NCBI GenBank assembly: GCA_903840385.1
Contig: CAIMFT010000142.1
Location: 1 to 50,721 of the forward strand
From: an uncultured Holophagaceae bacterium
Lineage (GTDB): Bacteria > Acidobacteriota > Holophagae > Holophagales > Holophagaceae
Length of the DNA: 50,721 nt
Direction: 5' to 3'
The notes beneath the pieces were generated by a model, which made no database searches, was not told the DNA's origin, and worked only from the letters and a program-made list of their open reading frames with translations. Positions 9,003-18,253 of this stretch are shown one piece after another. Made by a program: the position numbers and the translations under genes. Positions within the stretch are counted from its first letter, which is position 1. The number at the start of each line of letters is the position of its first letter.

Positions 9003-12000
9003 CTACAGCACCGTTCCCACAACGGTGACGCAGATGGGGAAGGAGCCGCTGGTGACGGTGGTGGGGGTTAGGAGAGCACCCGTGCTGGGGTCGATGGCGC
9101 CGATGGCCACCTGCGCGCCGTTGTAGTTGGTGATGAGGCCCCACTTGCCATTGCGGCTGACCACGAGGCTGTCAGAACCTGTGCCGCCGAAGAGGTCATA
9201 GGGGCTGGCGGTGAGGGGTGTGAGGGTGCCAGAGACCAGATCGAACGCAAAGGCGGCGTAGTCGTTGAAGGTGGTGGCCAGGGTGATGTAGATGACGGAC
9301 TGGGTGGGGTTGGCAGAGACGCCGTGGTAGGCATCCGCCTGCTCCAGGCCCGTGTCCGTGGGGGCCAGGGGCGTGAGGACGCCGCTCTCCACGTCCACCT
9401 GGTGGGTGTAGAGGATGCATGCCTGCGCACCACCGCCGGCGGCCCCTTCGGTCTTGGTGAAGAGGTACTCACCGCTGCGGTCCAGAGCCAGGGAGAGGGC
9501 GCCGGTGTTGGCGGGCAGGCCGGTGCTGCTGTGGGCCACGAGGGCCCCGGTGCTGGGGTTGATGTCAAAGACCTCGATGAGATCCGAGGTACGGCCCACG
9601 GTGTAGAGCTGGCGACCGGAGGGGTGGACCAGCACATCGCCGGTGCCGGCGGCGGTGTTGGCCTGGGGCCTGGCCGTCAGGGCGCCGGTGCCGCCATTGA
9701 GCGCAAAGATGCTTATGGCGCCTTCGCAGCGGACATAGACGTACTGGGCGGAAGGATCCACAGCGGCGGCCCAGGGGTTGACGTCCGTGGGGTAGGTGCC
9801 GATCTCGGTGAGCTCGCCGGTGGTGGCATCGATCGTGAAGGCCGTGAGGGCGTTCATGGGGGTGGTGAGGCCATCACCGTTGACCGCATAGAGGTAGCGG
9901 CCGCCCGAGTCGCTGGTGACATGCAGGAAGTTCACGGCGACAGCGAAGGGGGAGTTTGCCATCTCTGTGAGGTCGCCGGTGGTGTCATTCAGGGTGTAGC
10001 CCGAGATGCCACCGCCGGAGTTGGCCACGTAGGCAAACTTGCTGGTGAAGGTAAGGACGGTCACCGTGGCCGTGGCCGTGGTGGTGGCCCCGGCAGCGTT
10101 GGTCACCGTCAGGGTGTAGGTGGTGGTGCTGGCCGGCGTGACAGCCACCTGGCTGCCGCTGGTGACGCTGCCCACACCCTGGTCGATGACGCCGGTGCCG
10201 GTGAAGGAGAAGCTGAGCAGCGTCCCCTGCCCTGCTGTGATGGCGGTGGGGCTGGCGCGGAAGAGGCTGATGCTGGGCAGGGCACCCACGGTGATGGTGA
10301 GGTTCTCCGTTGCGGTGTCACCCGCAGTGTTGGTGACCGTGAGGGTGTAGGTGGTGGTATGGGTGGGATTGACCACGGCCGTGAAGCCGCTGGCCAGGGC
10401 CGCACCGCCGGGCGTGACCACCCCGGTGCCGCCCACGTAGGCGGCCGAGAGGGTGGAAGCGCCACCGGAGAGCACATCCCCCTTGGTAGCCGCGAAGGAA
10501 TGGATCACTGGATAAGGCACGATCGGCACCAGGACGGTGTCGGTGGCGGTGGCGCCGGTGAGGTTGGCCACCACGCAGGTGAGGGCGACGCTCCCTGCGG
10601 GCCCGGCGGTGAAGGTCACGGAGCGGGTGCCGTCACCGGCGGTGATGGTGCCATTGGTGATGGTCCAGGTGTAGGTGACGCTGGCCTGGGCACCCACGAA
10701 GGCGGTGTATCCACCCCTGGCGGTGGTGACCGCCGTCGGAGCGGAGATCTCGGGATAGACCGGAGCGGCCACCACGGTGACGCTGGTGGTGGCGGACTTG
10801 GAGGGCTCAACCGCACTGATGGCCGTCACGGTATAGGTACCGGGGGTGCTGGGAGCGGTCCAGGCGTTGCTGGCCCAGCTGCCCCCGGTGGAGGACCAGA
10901 ACACCGCAGTATTGACGGCCCCGGTGACGTTGGCGGTGAACAGGGTGGTGGTGCCCACGGTGACGGTGGGGGTGGTGGGCGTGATGGAGGCCACGCTCAC
11001 CGTCTGGGGACGAACCGTTAGCGTGGCGGTGGTGCTGGTGCCCGCCTGGTTGGTGACGGTGAGGGTGTAGATGCGGGGATCGGTGATGATCCCAGTGGAG
11101 AAGGGGGTGCCGCTGGTCACCACACCCACTCGGTTGTCCACGCTGCCGGTGCCGGCACTGAAGGTCGGCGTGACGGTCGTGGACCCGCCCATGAGGACAG
11201 GGTTGGTGGCTGCCACCAGGCTGGCGGCGAGGGGTGCCGCCACGATGGTGGAGGAGCCGGTGCCTGCGGTGGAGGGTGTGCCGGCGGCATTGGTTGCCAC
11301 CACGCTGAAGGTGACGGTGCCGCTGGCGGCGGGAGTGAAGGTGATGCCGCTGGTGCCAGCGCCCGCCGTGACGGTGGCGCCGGTCACAGTCCAGGCGAAG
11401 GTCACGCCGGTCTGGGTCGGCACGGAGGCCGTGAAGCCCGCCAGGCTGGCCGTGACAAAGGTGGGCGCACTCACCACCGGGAGGGTGGGCAGCCCCACCA
11501 CCGTGACAGTCGTGCTGGCGGTCTTGGAGGCATCATCCACGGAGGTGGCGGTGATGGTGGCGGTGCCAGCGGTGGCCGGGGCCGTCCAGACGCCGGTCGA
11601 CGTGATGCTGCCGGTGCTGGCGGTCCAGGTGACGGTGTTGGTTACGCCACCGGTGGCGGTGGTGCTGAAGGTGGTGCTGGTGCCCACGGTGCGGGTCGGG
11701 GCGGCGGGGCTGAGGGCCGTCAGGGCCACGGTCTGGGGGTTCAGGGTCAGGGTGGCGCTGGCGGTGCTGCCGGCGGCGTTGGTGACCACCAGGGTGAAGG
11801 TCTTGGCGGCGGTGATGGTGCCGCTGGCGATGGCCGTTCCGCTGGTGGCGGCGGTGCCGTTCACCGTGGCGGTGCCATTGCTGAAGGTGGGGGTCACAGT
11901 GGTGGTGCCGCCATAGAGCACTGGGTTCACACCCGCCACGAGGCTGGTGGCCAGGGGGGCCGCCACAACGGTGGCGCTGACGCTGGCAGAGGGGGCGTGG

Positions 12001-13046
12001 GTGCCGGCCAGGTTGGTGGCGACACACACCAGGTCCACGGTGGTCACGGCGCTGCCGGCAGTGAAAGTGATGCTGTTGGTTCCGGCACCGGCAGTGACGG
12101 TGCCATTGGTCAGGGTCCAGGCGAAGGTCATCCCGACCTGGGCAGGGACGCTGGCGGCATAGCCTGCCTGCCCTGCGGTCACGAGGGTCGGCTTGGTGAT
12201 GACCGGGGTGCTGGGCGGAGCGATCACGGTGGCCGTGGTGCTCACGGACTTGGTGGGGTCATCCACCGAGGTGGCGGTGAGGGTGTAGGTGCCGGTGGTG
12301 GCGGGGGCGGTCCAGGTGCTGCCGGACCAGGAACCGCCGGTGGCCATCCAGGTGACGGTGTTGGTCGCGCCGCCGGCCACGCTCAGGGTGAAGCTGGCAG
12401 AAGTTGCGGCGGTGACCACGGGGGCGGCCGGGCTGAGGGCGCCCAGGGCCACGGTCTGCGGGGTCAGGGTCAGGGTCTTGGTGGCGGTGCTACCGGCGGT
12501 GTTGGCCACCACCAGCGTGAAGGTCTTGGGGGCGGTGATGACGCCACTGCTGAAAGAGGTGCCGCTGGTGACGGTGCCGACGCCGTTGTCCACGGTGCCG
12601 ACGCCATCGGTGAAGGTCGGCGTCACGGGGGTGGTCCCACCGTAGGGCACGGGATTTACGCCGGGGCTCAGGCTGCTGGCCACGGGAGCGGGCACCACGG
12701 GCACGGTGACGATGGAGGTGGCGGCAACCCCGGCGCTGTTGGTGACGGTCAGGGTGTAGGTGGTCGTAGTGGTCGGGCTGATGGTGGCCGGTGTAGCCGA
12801 GGTGACCGTACCCACACCCTGGTTGATGACGCCGGTGCCGTTGGTGAAGACCGCCGTGAGGGTGGTGCTGGTCCCCGCCGTGAGGGGAGCCTTGGCCACG
12901 GCGAAGCTGGTGATCACCGGCGCCGGGGGCGGTGGGGTGGAGGAACCCCCGCCGCAGGCCACCTGGAAGGTCAGCAGGAGGAAGCCGAGAAGCCCCAGGA
13001 CAAAAGCCAGGGGTGATTCGGGGTGGCGCTGTCTCGTGCTGAGCAT
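9003..13046 (-). CDS. Ig-repeat / beta-propeller surface lipoprotein, copy 2 (complete)
   Basis: This 1347-aa predicted exported lipoprotein has a hydrophobic segment (about 12-30) ending in QVACGGGSS, an imperfect lipobox with Cys31. Ig-like domains start at about 44. Residues 120-363, 364-602 and 603-845 form three successive superrepeats of about 240 aa, each opening with SLxxGxNPV and holding PQTV, TVTW/VFW and ITFTAG/VTFTAG phrases. Two more Ig-like units cover about 846-997. Residues 1003-1347 form a lactonase/YncE-type beta-propeller (starting KFAYVANSGGG). The ATG has GGAG six bases upstream. It is a close paralogue of the gene at 1-3641, with nearly the same length and the same order of domains. 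It follows MCO2, after a terminator. No enzyme active site is recognisable; a role as adhesin, scaffold or partner of the oxidase is inference. Confidence 0.9.
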   Translation of the reverse strand: MLSTRQRHPESPLAFVLGLLGFLLLTFQVACGGGSSTPPPPAPVITSFAVAKAPLTAGTSTTLTAVFTNGTGVINQGVGTVTSATPATISPTTTTTYTLTVTNSAGVAATSIVTVPVVPAPVASSLSPGVNPVPYGGTTPVTPTFTDGVGTVDNGVGTVTSGTSFSSGVITAPKTFTLVVANTAGSTATKTLTLTPQTVALGALSPAAPVVTAATSASFTLSVAGGATNTVTWMATGGSWSGSTWTAPATTGTYTLTATSVDDPTKSVSTTATVIAPPSTPVITKPTLVTAGQAGYAASVPAQVGMTFAWTLTNGTVTAGAGTNSITFTAGSAVTTVDLVCVATNLAGTHAPSASVSATVVAAPLATSLVAGVNPVLYGGTTTVTPTFSNGTATVNGTAATSGTAIASGTITAAKTFTLVVTNAAGSTASATLTLNPQTVALTALSPAAPTRTVGTSTTFSTTATGGVTNTVTWTASTGSITSTGVWTAPATAGTATITATSVDDASKTASTTVTVVGLPTLPVVSAPTFVTASLAGFTASVPTQTGVTFAWTVTGATVTAGAGTSGITFTPAASGTVTFSVVATNAAGTPSTAGTGSSTIVAAPLAASLVAATNPVLMGGSTTVTPTFSAGTGSVDNRVGVVTSGTPFSTGIITDPRIYTLTVTNQAGTSTTATLTVRPQTVSVASITPTTPTVTVGTTTLFTANVTGAVNTAVFWSSTGGSWASNAWTAPSTPGTYTVTAISAVEPSKSATTSVTVVAAPVYPEISAPTAVTTARGGYTAFVGAQASVTYTWTITNGTITAGDGTRSVTFTAGPAGSVALTCVVANLTGATATDTVLVPIVPYPVIHSFAATKGDVLSGGASTLSAAYVGGTGVVTPGGAALASGFTAVVNPTHTTTYTLTVTNTAGDTATENLTITVGALPSISLFRASPTAITAGQGTLLSFSFTGTGVIDQGVGSVTSGSQVAVTPASTTTYTLTVTNAAGATTTATATVTVLTFTSKFAYVANSGGGISGYTLNDTTGDLTEMANSPFAVAVNFLHVTSDSGGRYLYAVNGDGLTTPMNALTAFTIDATTGELTEIGTYPTDVNPWAAAVDPSAQYVYVRCEGAISIFALNGGTGALTARPQANTAAGTGDVLVHPSGRQLYTVGRTSDLIEVFDINPSTGALVAHSSTGLPANTGALSLALDRSGEYLFTKTEGAAGGGAQACILYTHQVDVESGVLTPLAPTDTGLEQADAYHGVSANPTQSVIYITLATTFNDYAAFAFDLVSGTLTPLTASPYDLFGGTGSDSLVVSRNGKWGLITNYNGAQVAIGAIDPSTGALLTPTTVTSGSFPICVTVVGTVL

Positions 13047-13203
13047 GACGAACTCCGGGGTGGCACAGGCGGGGCCTGGTCAGGGTCAGAAGGGCTGGGC
13101 AAGATCCTTGCGCCGGGCAGAAACGGCTAAGGGGAGGGACGCATCCCCCCCCTCAAACAGGTCGTGCTGATGCAGGTCGAACATTGGAGTCTGGATACCC
13201 CGC

Positions 13204-13237
13204 AAAAAACCCCCGGGTGCTGGGCAGCACCCGGGGG
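13204..13237 (-). terminator. Rho-independent terminator after MCO2
   Basis: On the minus strand there is a perfect 12-bp stem (CCCCCGGGTGCT / AGCACCCGGGGG, loop GCCC) followed by six T. It sits just after the MCO2 stop and matches the terminator after MCO1 in position and core sequence, so it was duplicated with the module. Confidence 0.9.
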
Positions 13238-13247
13238 ACCTTGGGGA

Positions 13248-16200
13248 CTACTGGCCCAGGAAGGCCACGCCGGTCTGGTTCACGAGCACGGGGCCCATGG
13301 GCATGGGGGTGGTGGTGGTCCAGCTGGTGAACCCGGTGGCCGAGGCCGTCAGGTTTCCCCGCCAGCCGGTGGGCACGGTGAGGGTGTAGCTGCCGTTGCC
13401 GGCAGAGGTGGCGGTGTAGTTGCTGAACCCAGTGAGCCCGGTGGCGGTGACTGTGACACCGGCGACGCTGGAGTTGTTGGACCGGCGCCGCGTGGTGCCG
13501 GCGATGGTCTGGGTGGTGACGAAGTTCTGGACCTTGGCCGCAGCGAGGTTGGTCACGGTGACGGAGGTCGGGGAGAAGGCGAAGCCACGGAGGGTGGGTG
13601 TGATGGTGCCGCTGTAGCCCGCATTGGCGAGGAACGTGTAGGCGCCGGTCCCATCGGTGGTGGCGGTGCCACCCGCATTACCGCTGAAGGTGACGTTGAC
13701 GCCAGCCAGGCCTGCACCGTTGGTGGTGATGATGCCGGTGATGGGCCAGACAGCGCGGGCGTTGAAGTTCACCCCGGTGGTGGTGGCAGTGATGCGGTTC
13801 AGGTTGCGGCTGGCCGGGTTGAAGAGGTAGCCGACCTTGGTGGGCGTCACGGTGCCGCTGTAGTTGTTGGGCACGTAGGTGCTGTAGGTGCCATTGGCGG
13901 CGGTGATGGGGGTGTAGCCATTCTGGAAGGCGACGGCGACCCCGGCCAGCCCAGTGGTCGTGCCATTGAGGGTGACGGTGCCCGAGACCAAGCGGCCCAC
14001 AACGGCAGTGAAGTTCTGGCCCGGCTGATCCGTGGTGGCGGCGGTGATGGTGATGGGAATCGGGGTGATGAAGTAGGTCGCCTTGGTGGCCGTGAGGGTG
14101 CCCGTGAAGGGGGCATCCACCACCTGGCTGAAGTTGCCACTGCCGTCGGTAAGGAGGGTCTGGCCGGTGCTGAAGCTGACGGTGGCGCCGGTGAGGCCGG
14201 GGGTCCCGTAGGTCACCTTGCCCGAGATGGTGATCACAGGAATGGCCTGGAAGTTCTGGGCCGTCTGGTCCACCTGCAGGTTGTTGTAGGTGAAGCTGGC
14301 GGGGACGTAGCGGTAGCTGGCGGTCACGGGTGCGGCGGTGCCGGTGAAGCCCACGGGCACGGTGTAGGAATAGGCACCGGTGGCAGCCGTGATGGCGGAC
14401 TGGCCGTTGCTGACGCTGATGCGGATGCCGGGGACCGGGGCGGTGCCACGGGTGGCGGTGCCGGAGACGGTCACCGAGGGCACGCCCGGGGAGACGATGT
14501 TGCTGGGCAGGGCGTCGCCGGCCTGGTTGTAGGCAACCACGCGGTAGTCGTAGACAGGTGAAGCACCGGCGGTGAAGTCCATGTAGCTGCGGACATTGGG
14601 GACAACGGTGCCGATGGTCGCCCAGGCAGCCGTGGTGCCACCCGCCCGGCGCTGGATGGAGAAGCCGGTCTCATTGCTGGCGTTGTCGGTCCAGGCCAGA
14701 TCCACCCGGGTGGGGGCGCCAGCAGGGATGGAGTAGCTGAGGGCCGAGGCGGCCTCGGGGACGGTCACGGCGACGTTGAGCACCATGGGCCGCATGAAGT
14801 CGTTCTCTTCGTGGCCGAGGATGTGGCAGTGCCAGACGTATTCCCAGCCGTAGCTCTGGACTGTGTTGGCCATGGTGATGGGGTTGCCATCCGCCGGGTT
14901 GGTGAAGGCAATATTGGCCGTGGCCGGGTACATGGGGTTGGGAGAGCGGCTGCTGTTGGGCAGCACGAAGGGCAGCCGGGGGGACAGGGGACGGAAGGCC
15001 ACGATGCAGTCCTCGAGGGGGTGCATCTTGACGGTTTCCTTCCAGCCCAGCTCGTTGGGCTCGGGCATGCGCACGGCGCCGTCCCAGCCCACACGGTTCA
15101 CGATCTGCACATCAAAGAGGTGGAAGTGCACCGGGTGGGAGTCCACGCCGTTGTGGGTGATCTTCCAGAACTGGGTGGTGCCGTCCGTGAGGTACTCGGT
15201 GGTGGGGTCCTGGTAGCCCAGGGGGATGGTGGTCTGAACGTTGAAGTTGGTGAAGGGCAGCTCGACGCCGAGGGTGGCGTTCATGCGGCCGTAGTCCAGC
15301 TCGAACAGCTCCTGGATGGCCTTGGGCTCCAGGGTGGGCTGCACCAAGTCGCCGTTCTCCATGGATGGGAAGGGGAGGCGGAACTGGTTGTCCTGGATGC
15401 GGATATAGGGCGTGGTGAGGGTCTTGCCCAGGGCGGTGTTGTACGCTGCGTTGGGCACGATCGGGGGATGCTGGGCCTCGGCGAAGGCGCCGTTGCTGGT
15501 GGCCGAGGACGTGAAGGCCGCAAACAGGGGGGCCGTGTCGTAGGCGGGGTAGGTGCCCGCAGCCGCCAGGGGATCACCAGCCACTTCAATGAGCATGATG
15601 GTGCGGGTGTTGGGGCCGTAGCCAGGCAGGGTGGTGTCAGCACCACCGCTGTCGCGCTGGTCGGGCGCACCGGTGTAGTAGTCCAAGCGGGTGTCGAAGG
15701 CGGGCACGGGGGCCGGGGCATCGTTGTAGAGGATGAGCGACTTGCCGGCGAAGGCCGAGAAGTCCACGATTACGTCGGCGCGCTCGGCGGGGCCCAGGAA
15801 GAGGGCCTTGTCCTGGACATTGAGCACGACGATGTCGCGGCGGTTGTAGTTGTAGCCGACCGGCTGGGCAGGGATCACCACAGGGTTGGGCAGGAAGCCG
15901 CTCTCATTGCCGATCTGGATCATGTCGGGCCCCTTGGTGAGGGGATCCGGCACGCCGCCAGCACGACCATCGGTGGGCCAGGTGGCAGGCCAGGAGGCAT
16001 TGGGAGCCGAGGGCACCATCTTGACTTCAGTGAAGCGGCCATTGGCATCAGGCAGGCTGGTATCGGCCTGGAAGAAGCTCAGGTTCCAGAAGCGGTCGTT
16101 GGCGGCGTTCAGGATGCGGAAGCGGTAGGCCTGGGGCTGGACAGCCAGCCGCGGGTAGGCAGTGCCGTTGACGATGGGGGTGTCCATGAACGCTTCGGGC

Positions 16201-17843
16201 GTCAGGGAAGGGTTGGGCGTGCCGGGGATCTCGGTGCCGTTGGGGTCGCCCTGGATGGGCTCGGCGCCATGCACCAGGCCAGCAGCGGCAGTCAGCGGGG
16301 GCCAGAACCACGGGCCGTAGTCCCAGCGACCCATGGCGTTGGCGCCACTGATGTCGGCGGGGTTCTGGTTGGGCATGTAGACGTGGGGGTACCAGAGGCT
16401 GCCATCCGCACCGTACTTGGCGATGTCCCAGGTGGGATCGGTGGCAGGCGTGCCAACACCCGCCAGCCAGATGGGGTCAGTGGCCGAGGTGTAGGGGATA
16501 TAGGCCCCGCTTAGCGCATCGAACTTCTTGACAACGTAGCCCTTGGGGTTCTTGACAGGGTCCACGAGGAGGCTATCCCGCAGGAGATAGCCGGGGTGGA
16601 GGGGATCGGGCTCGATCATCGTCATGCCGACCACACCCTGGAGGCCCGCAGGGTTGGCCCGGTCAATGTTCATGGTGCTGGTGTCAACGAAGGTCTTGTC
16701 CTGAATGACCAGGGGGGTGCCGATGCCGGGCAGGATGCCGGCAGTGATGAGCTTGGTATCCACCGGATCGACGATGAGGTAGCCGGCGGCTTCGCCCGCA
16801 TACACGTTCAGGCGGGTGAGGCCAAAGCTGTGGTCGTGGTAGAACATCAACCGCCCACTCTGCTGGTTGCTCCAGAAGTAGGTGCCGATGCCGTCGCTGG
16901 GAGTGCCAGTACCCATGTCGGGCACGTTCTGGAAGGCGACGCCCTTCAGATAGGGGTTGCTCTCGCCCACAGGAGTCACCCACTGGTGGGGGGTGCCGTC
17001 ACTGATCCAGGGGTTGAGGCCACCGTGCAGGTGGAACTCGGCCCGGTTCTGGGAGAACACGGGGCTGCTGCTGCCATTGGCACCCAGGCCAGCCCCCATG
17101 AGGGTGGTGTCCACAGGGATGAAGAGGTTGCCCCCGCTGGTCGTGGTGGGCAGCTGGTTCCGCATCATCACGCGGACCGGGCGGTCCTTGGTGGCGACGA
17201 TGACAGGGCCCAGGTAGTTGGAGGCACCACCGCTGATGGTGTTCACGCCCGGCGTCAGGTGCTGGGCGTAGCCCCGCAGCTTGGTGGGGGCCAGGTCGCT
17301 GTGGAACCGCTGGGTGTACTCGACGACGTCAATCTCGTAGTAGTCGGACCCGGGATACTTGGTGGTGTTGGCCACGGCCACGGGGATGTAGTTGCCCAGG
17401 TTGTTGGCGTTGGCCGCCCCGAGCCCAGGCAGGGTATCCACGAACTTGTGGATGGGCTTGGTGTTGTGCCAGTTGGTGGCAGTGGCGAACATGTAGTCGG
17501 GCTGTTGCAGCTGGGAGCCAGCACCGGGGCCGGGGACAGCCGCGCCGGCCACAGCACCCTTGACGCCGGCCACGGGGGCGGCCTTGGCGGGGTTCACACC
17601 GAGGAGCTTGGGATCAACCCTGCCCCCCTTGGCCTTGAGGGCCTCCTTGGTGCGGGCCGCCGCAGCGGCGCGCGCCTGGTTGAGCACGGCCCGGCGGGTG
17701 GCCCGCTCGACGATGGCCTCCCGGTCACCTCCGGGGGTGGGTGCGGCAGTGCGGTTGGTGCCTTCCGGAACATCCGCTTGCAGGACGCCCCCGCTGATAA
17801 CCACGGCGACGAGCGCCAGGAGCCTTCGAAGTGCTGCTTTCAT
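13248..17843 (-). CDS. Giant secreted multicopper oxidase MCO2 (MofA/OmpB-like)
   Basis: This protein has 1531 aa from the ATG at 17841-17843, chosen because GGAGG lies five bases upstream and a signal peptide (MKAALRRLLALVAVV...) follows at once. An in-frame ATG at 17894 would add 17 unlikely residues. The architecture matches MCO1: signal peptide, Arg/Ala-rich segment, cupredoxin domains, FnIII-like domain and five regulatory-like repeats ending in GVAFLGQ. Copper motifs are HLH 271-273, HDH 336-338, HPVHFH 903-908 and HCH 1005-1007 with His1011 and Phe1016 at the axial position. A loop of about 76 residues after FVDTST replaces 18 in MCO1 and 8 in MCO3. A candidate promoter is at 17898-17926 and a palindrome at 17988-18003. 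The substrate is unknown; metal ions or an electron-transfer role are plausible from relatives. Confidence 0.93.
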   Translation of the reverse strand: MKAALRRLLALVAVVISGGVLQADVPEGTNRTAAPTPGGDREAIVERATRRAVLNQARAAAAARTKEALKAKGGRVDPKLLGVNPAKAAPVAGVKGAVAGAAVPGPGAGSQLQQPDYMFATATNWHNTKPIHKFVDTLPGLGAANANNLGNYIPVAVANTTKYPGSDYYEIDVVEYTQRFHSDLAPTKLRGYAQHLTPGVNTISGGASNYLGPVIVATKDRPVRVMMRNQLPTTTSGGNLFIPVDTTLMGAGLGANGSSSPVFSQNRAEFHLHGGLNPWISDGTPHQWVTPVGESNPYLKGVAFQNVPDMGTGTPSDGIGTYFWSNQQSGRLMFYHDHSFGLTRLNVYAGEAAGYLIVDPVDTKLITAGILPGIGTPLVIQDKTFVDTSTMNIDRANPAGLQGVVGMTMIEPDPLHPGYLLRDSLLVDPVKNPKGYVVKKFDALSGAYIPYTSATDPIWLAGVGTPATDPTWDIAKYGADGSLWYPHVYMPNQNPADISGANAMGRWDYGPWFWPPLTAAAGLVHGAEPIQGDPNGTEIPGTPNPSLTPEAFMDTPIVNGTAYPRLAVQPQAYRFRILNAANDRFWNLSFFQADTSLPDANGRFTEVKMVPSAPNASWPATWPTDGRAGGVPDPLTKGPDMIQIGNESGFLPNPVVIPAQPVGYNYNRRDIVVLNVQDKALFLGPAERADVIVDFSAFAGKSLILYNDAPAPVPAFDTRLDYYTGAPDQRDSGGADTTLPGYGPNTRTIMLIEVAGDPLAAAGTYPAYDTAPLFAAFTSSATSNGAFAEAQHPPIVPNAAYNTALGKTLTTPYIRIQDNQFRLPFPSMENGDLVQPTLEPKAIQELFELDYGRMNATLGVELPFTNFNVQTTIPLGYQDPTTEYLTDGTTQFWKITHNGVDSHPVHFHLFDVQIVNRVGWDGAVRMPEPNELGWKETVKMHPLEDCIVAFRPLSPRLPFVLPNSSRSPNPMYPATANIAFTNPADGNPITMANTVQSYGWEYVWHCHILGHEENDFMRPMVLNVAVTVPEAASALSYSIPAGAPTRVDLAWTDNASNETGFSIQRRAGGTTAAWATIGTVVPNVRSYMDFTAGASPVYDYRVVAYNQAGDALPSNIVSPGVPSVTVSGTATRGTAPVPGIRISVSNGQSAITAATGAYSYTVPVGFTGTAAPVTASYRYVPASFTYNNLQVDQTAQNFQAIPVITISGKVTYGTPGLTGATVSFSTGQTLLTDGSGNFSQVVDAPFTGTLTATKATYFITPIPITITAATTDQPGQNFTAVVGRLVSGTVTLNGTTTGLAGVAVAFQNGYTPITAANGTYSTYVPNNYSGTVTPTKVGYLFNPASRNLNRITATTTGVNFNARAVWPITGIITTNGAGLAGVNVTFSGNAGGTATTDGTGAYTFLANAGYSGTITPTLRGFAFSPTSVTVTNLAAAKVQNFVTTQTIAGTTRRRSNNSSVAGVTVTATGLTGFSNYTATSAGNGSYTLTVPTGWRGNLTASATGFTSWTTTTPMPMGPVLVNQTGVAFLGQ

Positions 17844-17897
17844 GGCTTCCTCCATTCTGACAACTTGCTTTAATTGCAATGCTTTCGATTTCATTAA

Positions 17898-17926
17898 TTT
17901 AGAAATTCCAGTTAATGAAATGTCAT
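17898..17926 (-). promoter_or_regulatory. Candidate sigma-70-type promoter of MCO2
   Basis: On the minus strand ATGACA (17926-17921) is followed after 17 bases by TCTAAA (17903-17898). This gives five and four matches to the -35 and -10 consensus. Transcription would start near 17891, about 48 bases before the ATG. The palindrome at 17988-18003 would then be centred about 100 bases upstream, an activator-like position. Confidence 0.4.
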
Positions 17927-17987
17927 TTCAGGCGCAATTTTGCCATTTCCTATACCTCACCATCGGACATTCCTGTCACTTGATCTA

Positions 17988-18003
17988 TGGGGAGAACTAC
18001 CCA
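17988..18003. promoter_or_regulatory. Candidate operator TGGGGAGAACTACCCA upstream of MCO2
   Basis: This differs by a single base (T to G at position 5) from the site upstream of MCO1. It is about 145 bases upstream of the MCO2 ATG and is followed by TT like the other sites. Confidence 0.65.
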
Positions 18004-18070
18004 TTTGTCGAGATATTTATACGCACTATTACGTAGACTGGTTTTTCTGATCGGCATCGAGTGATTTCAG

Positions 18071-18086
18071 TTAAGTATTTTTACTT
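18071..18086. promoter_or_regulatory. Shared inverted repeat TTAAGTATTTTTACTT upstream of MCO2
   Basis: Identical 16-mer to 8474-8489. Here it lies upstream of the TGGG palindrome, whereas at MCO1 it lies between the palindrome and the gene. Confidence 0.45.
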
Positions 18087-18136
18087 TCAAATATTTTTGG
18101 AGCGTTTTGATTGGATTTTACAGATTATTGGGCATG

Positions 18137-18162
18137 AAAAAACCCGGATCTGAGGTCCGGGT
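18137..18162 (-). terminator. Distal terminator after MCO3
   Basis: On the minus strand a stem of seven pairs plus further weak pairs (ACCCGGA / TCCGGGT) is followed by six T. It is the last of three hairpins after the MCO3 stop. Confidence 0.7.
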
Positions 18163-18184
18163 CGAGGTTGCCAGGGGAGCGGCC

Positions 18185-18216
18185 AAAAAAGTAGAGGGGG
18201 GACGAATCCCCCCTCT
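18185..18216 (-). terminator. UUCG-loop terminator after MCO3
   Basis: On the minus strand there is a perfect 10-bp stem (AGAGGGGGGA / TCCCCCCTCT) closed by the very stable tetraloop TTCG, then AC and six T. It lies about 70 bases after the MCO3 stop codon. Confidence 0.85.
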
Positions 18217-18253
18217 TCATGCTTGTTCTTGCTGCGTGGTGCGTGGTTCAGGT

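Larger units (their letters stand above)
9003..17843. repeat. Module copy B: MCO2 plus propeller lipoprotein gene
   Basis: Second copy of the two-gene module, in the same orientation, separated from copy A by the AT-rich region 8299-9002. The copies have diverged, with a long loop insertion in MCO2, so the duplication is not recent. Confidence 0.8.
17844..18136. other. AT-rich upstream region of MCO2
   Basis: No gene is seen. This short AT-rich spacer between MCO3 and MCO2 contains a candidate promoter (17898-17926), the palindrome at 17988-18003 and the shared inverted repeat at 18071-18086. Confidence 0.6.
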
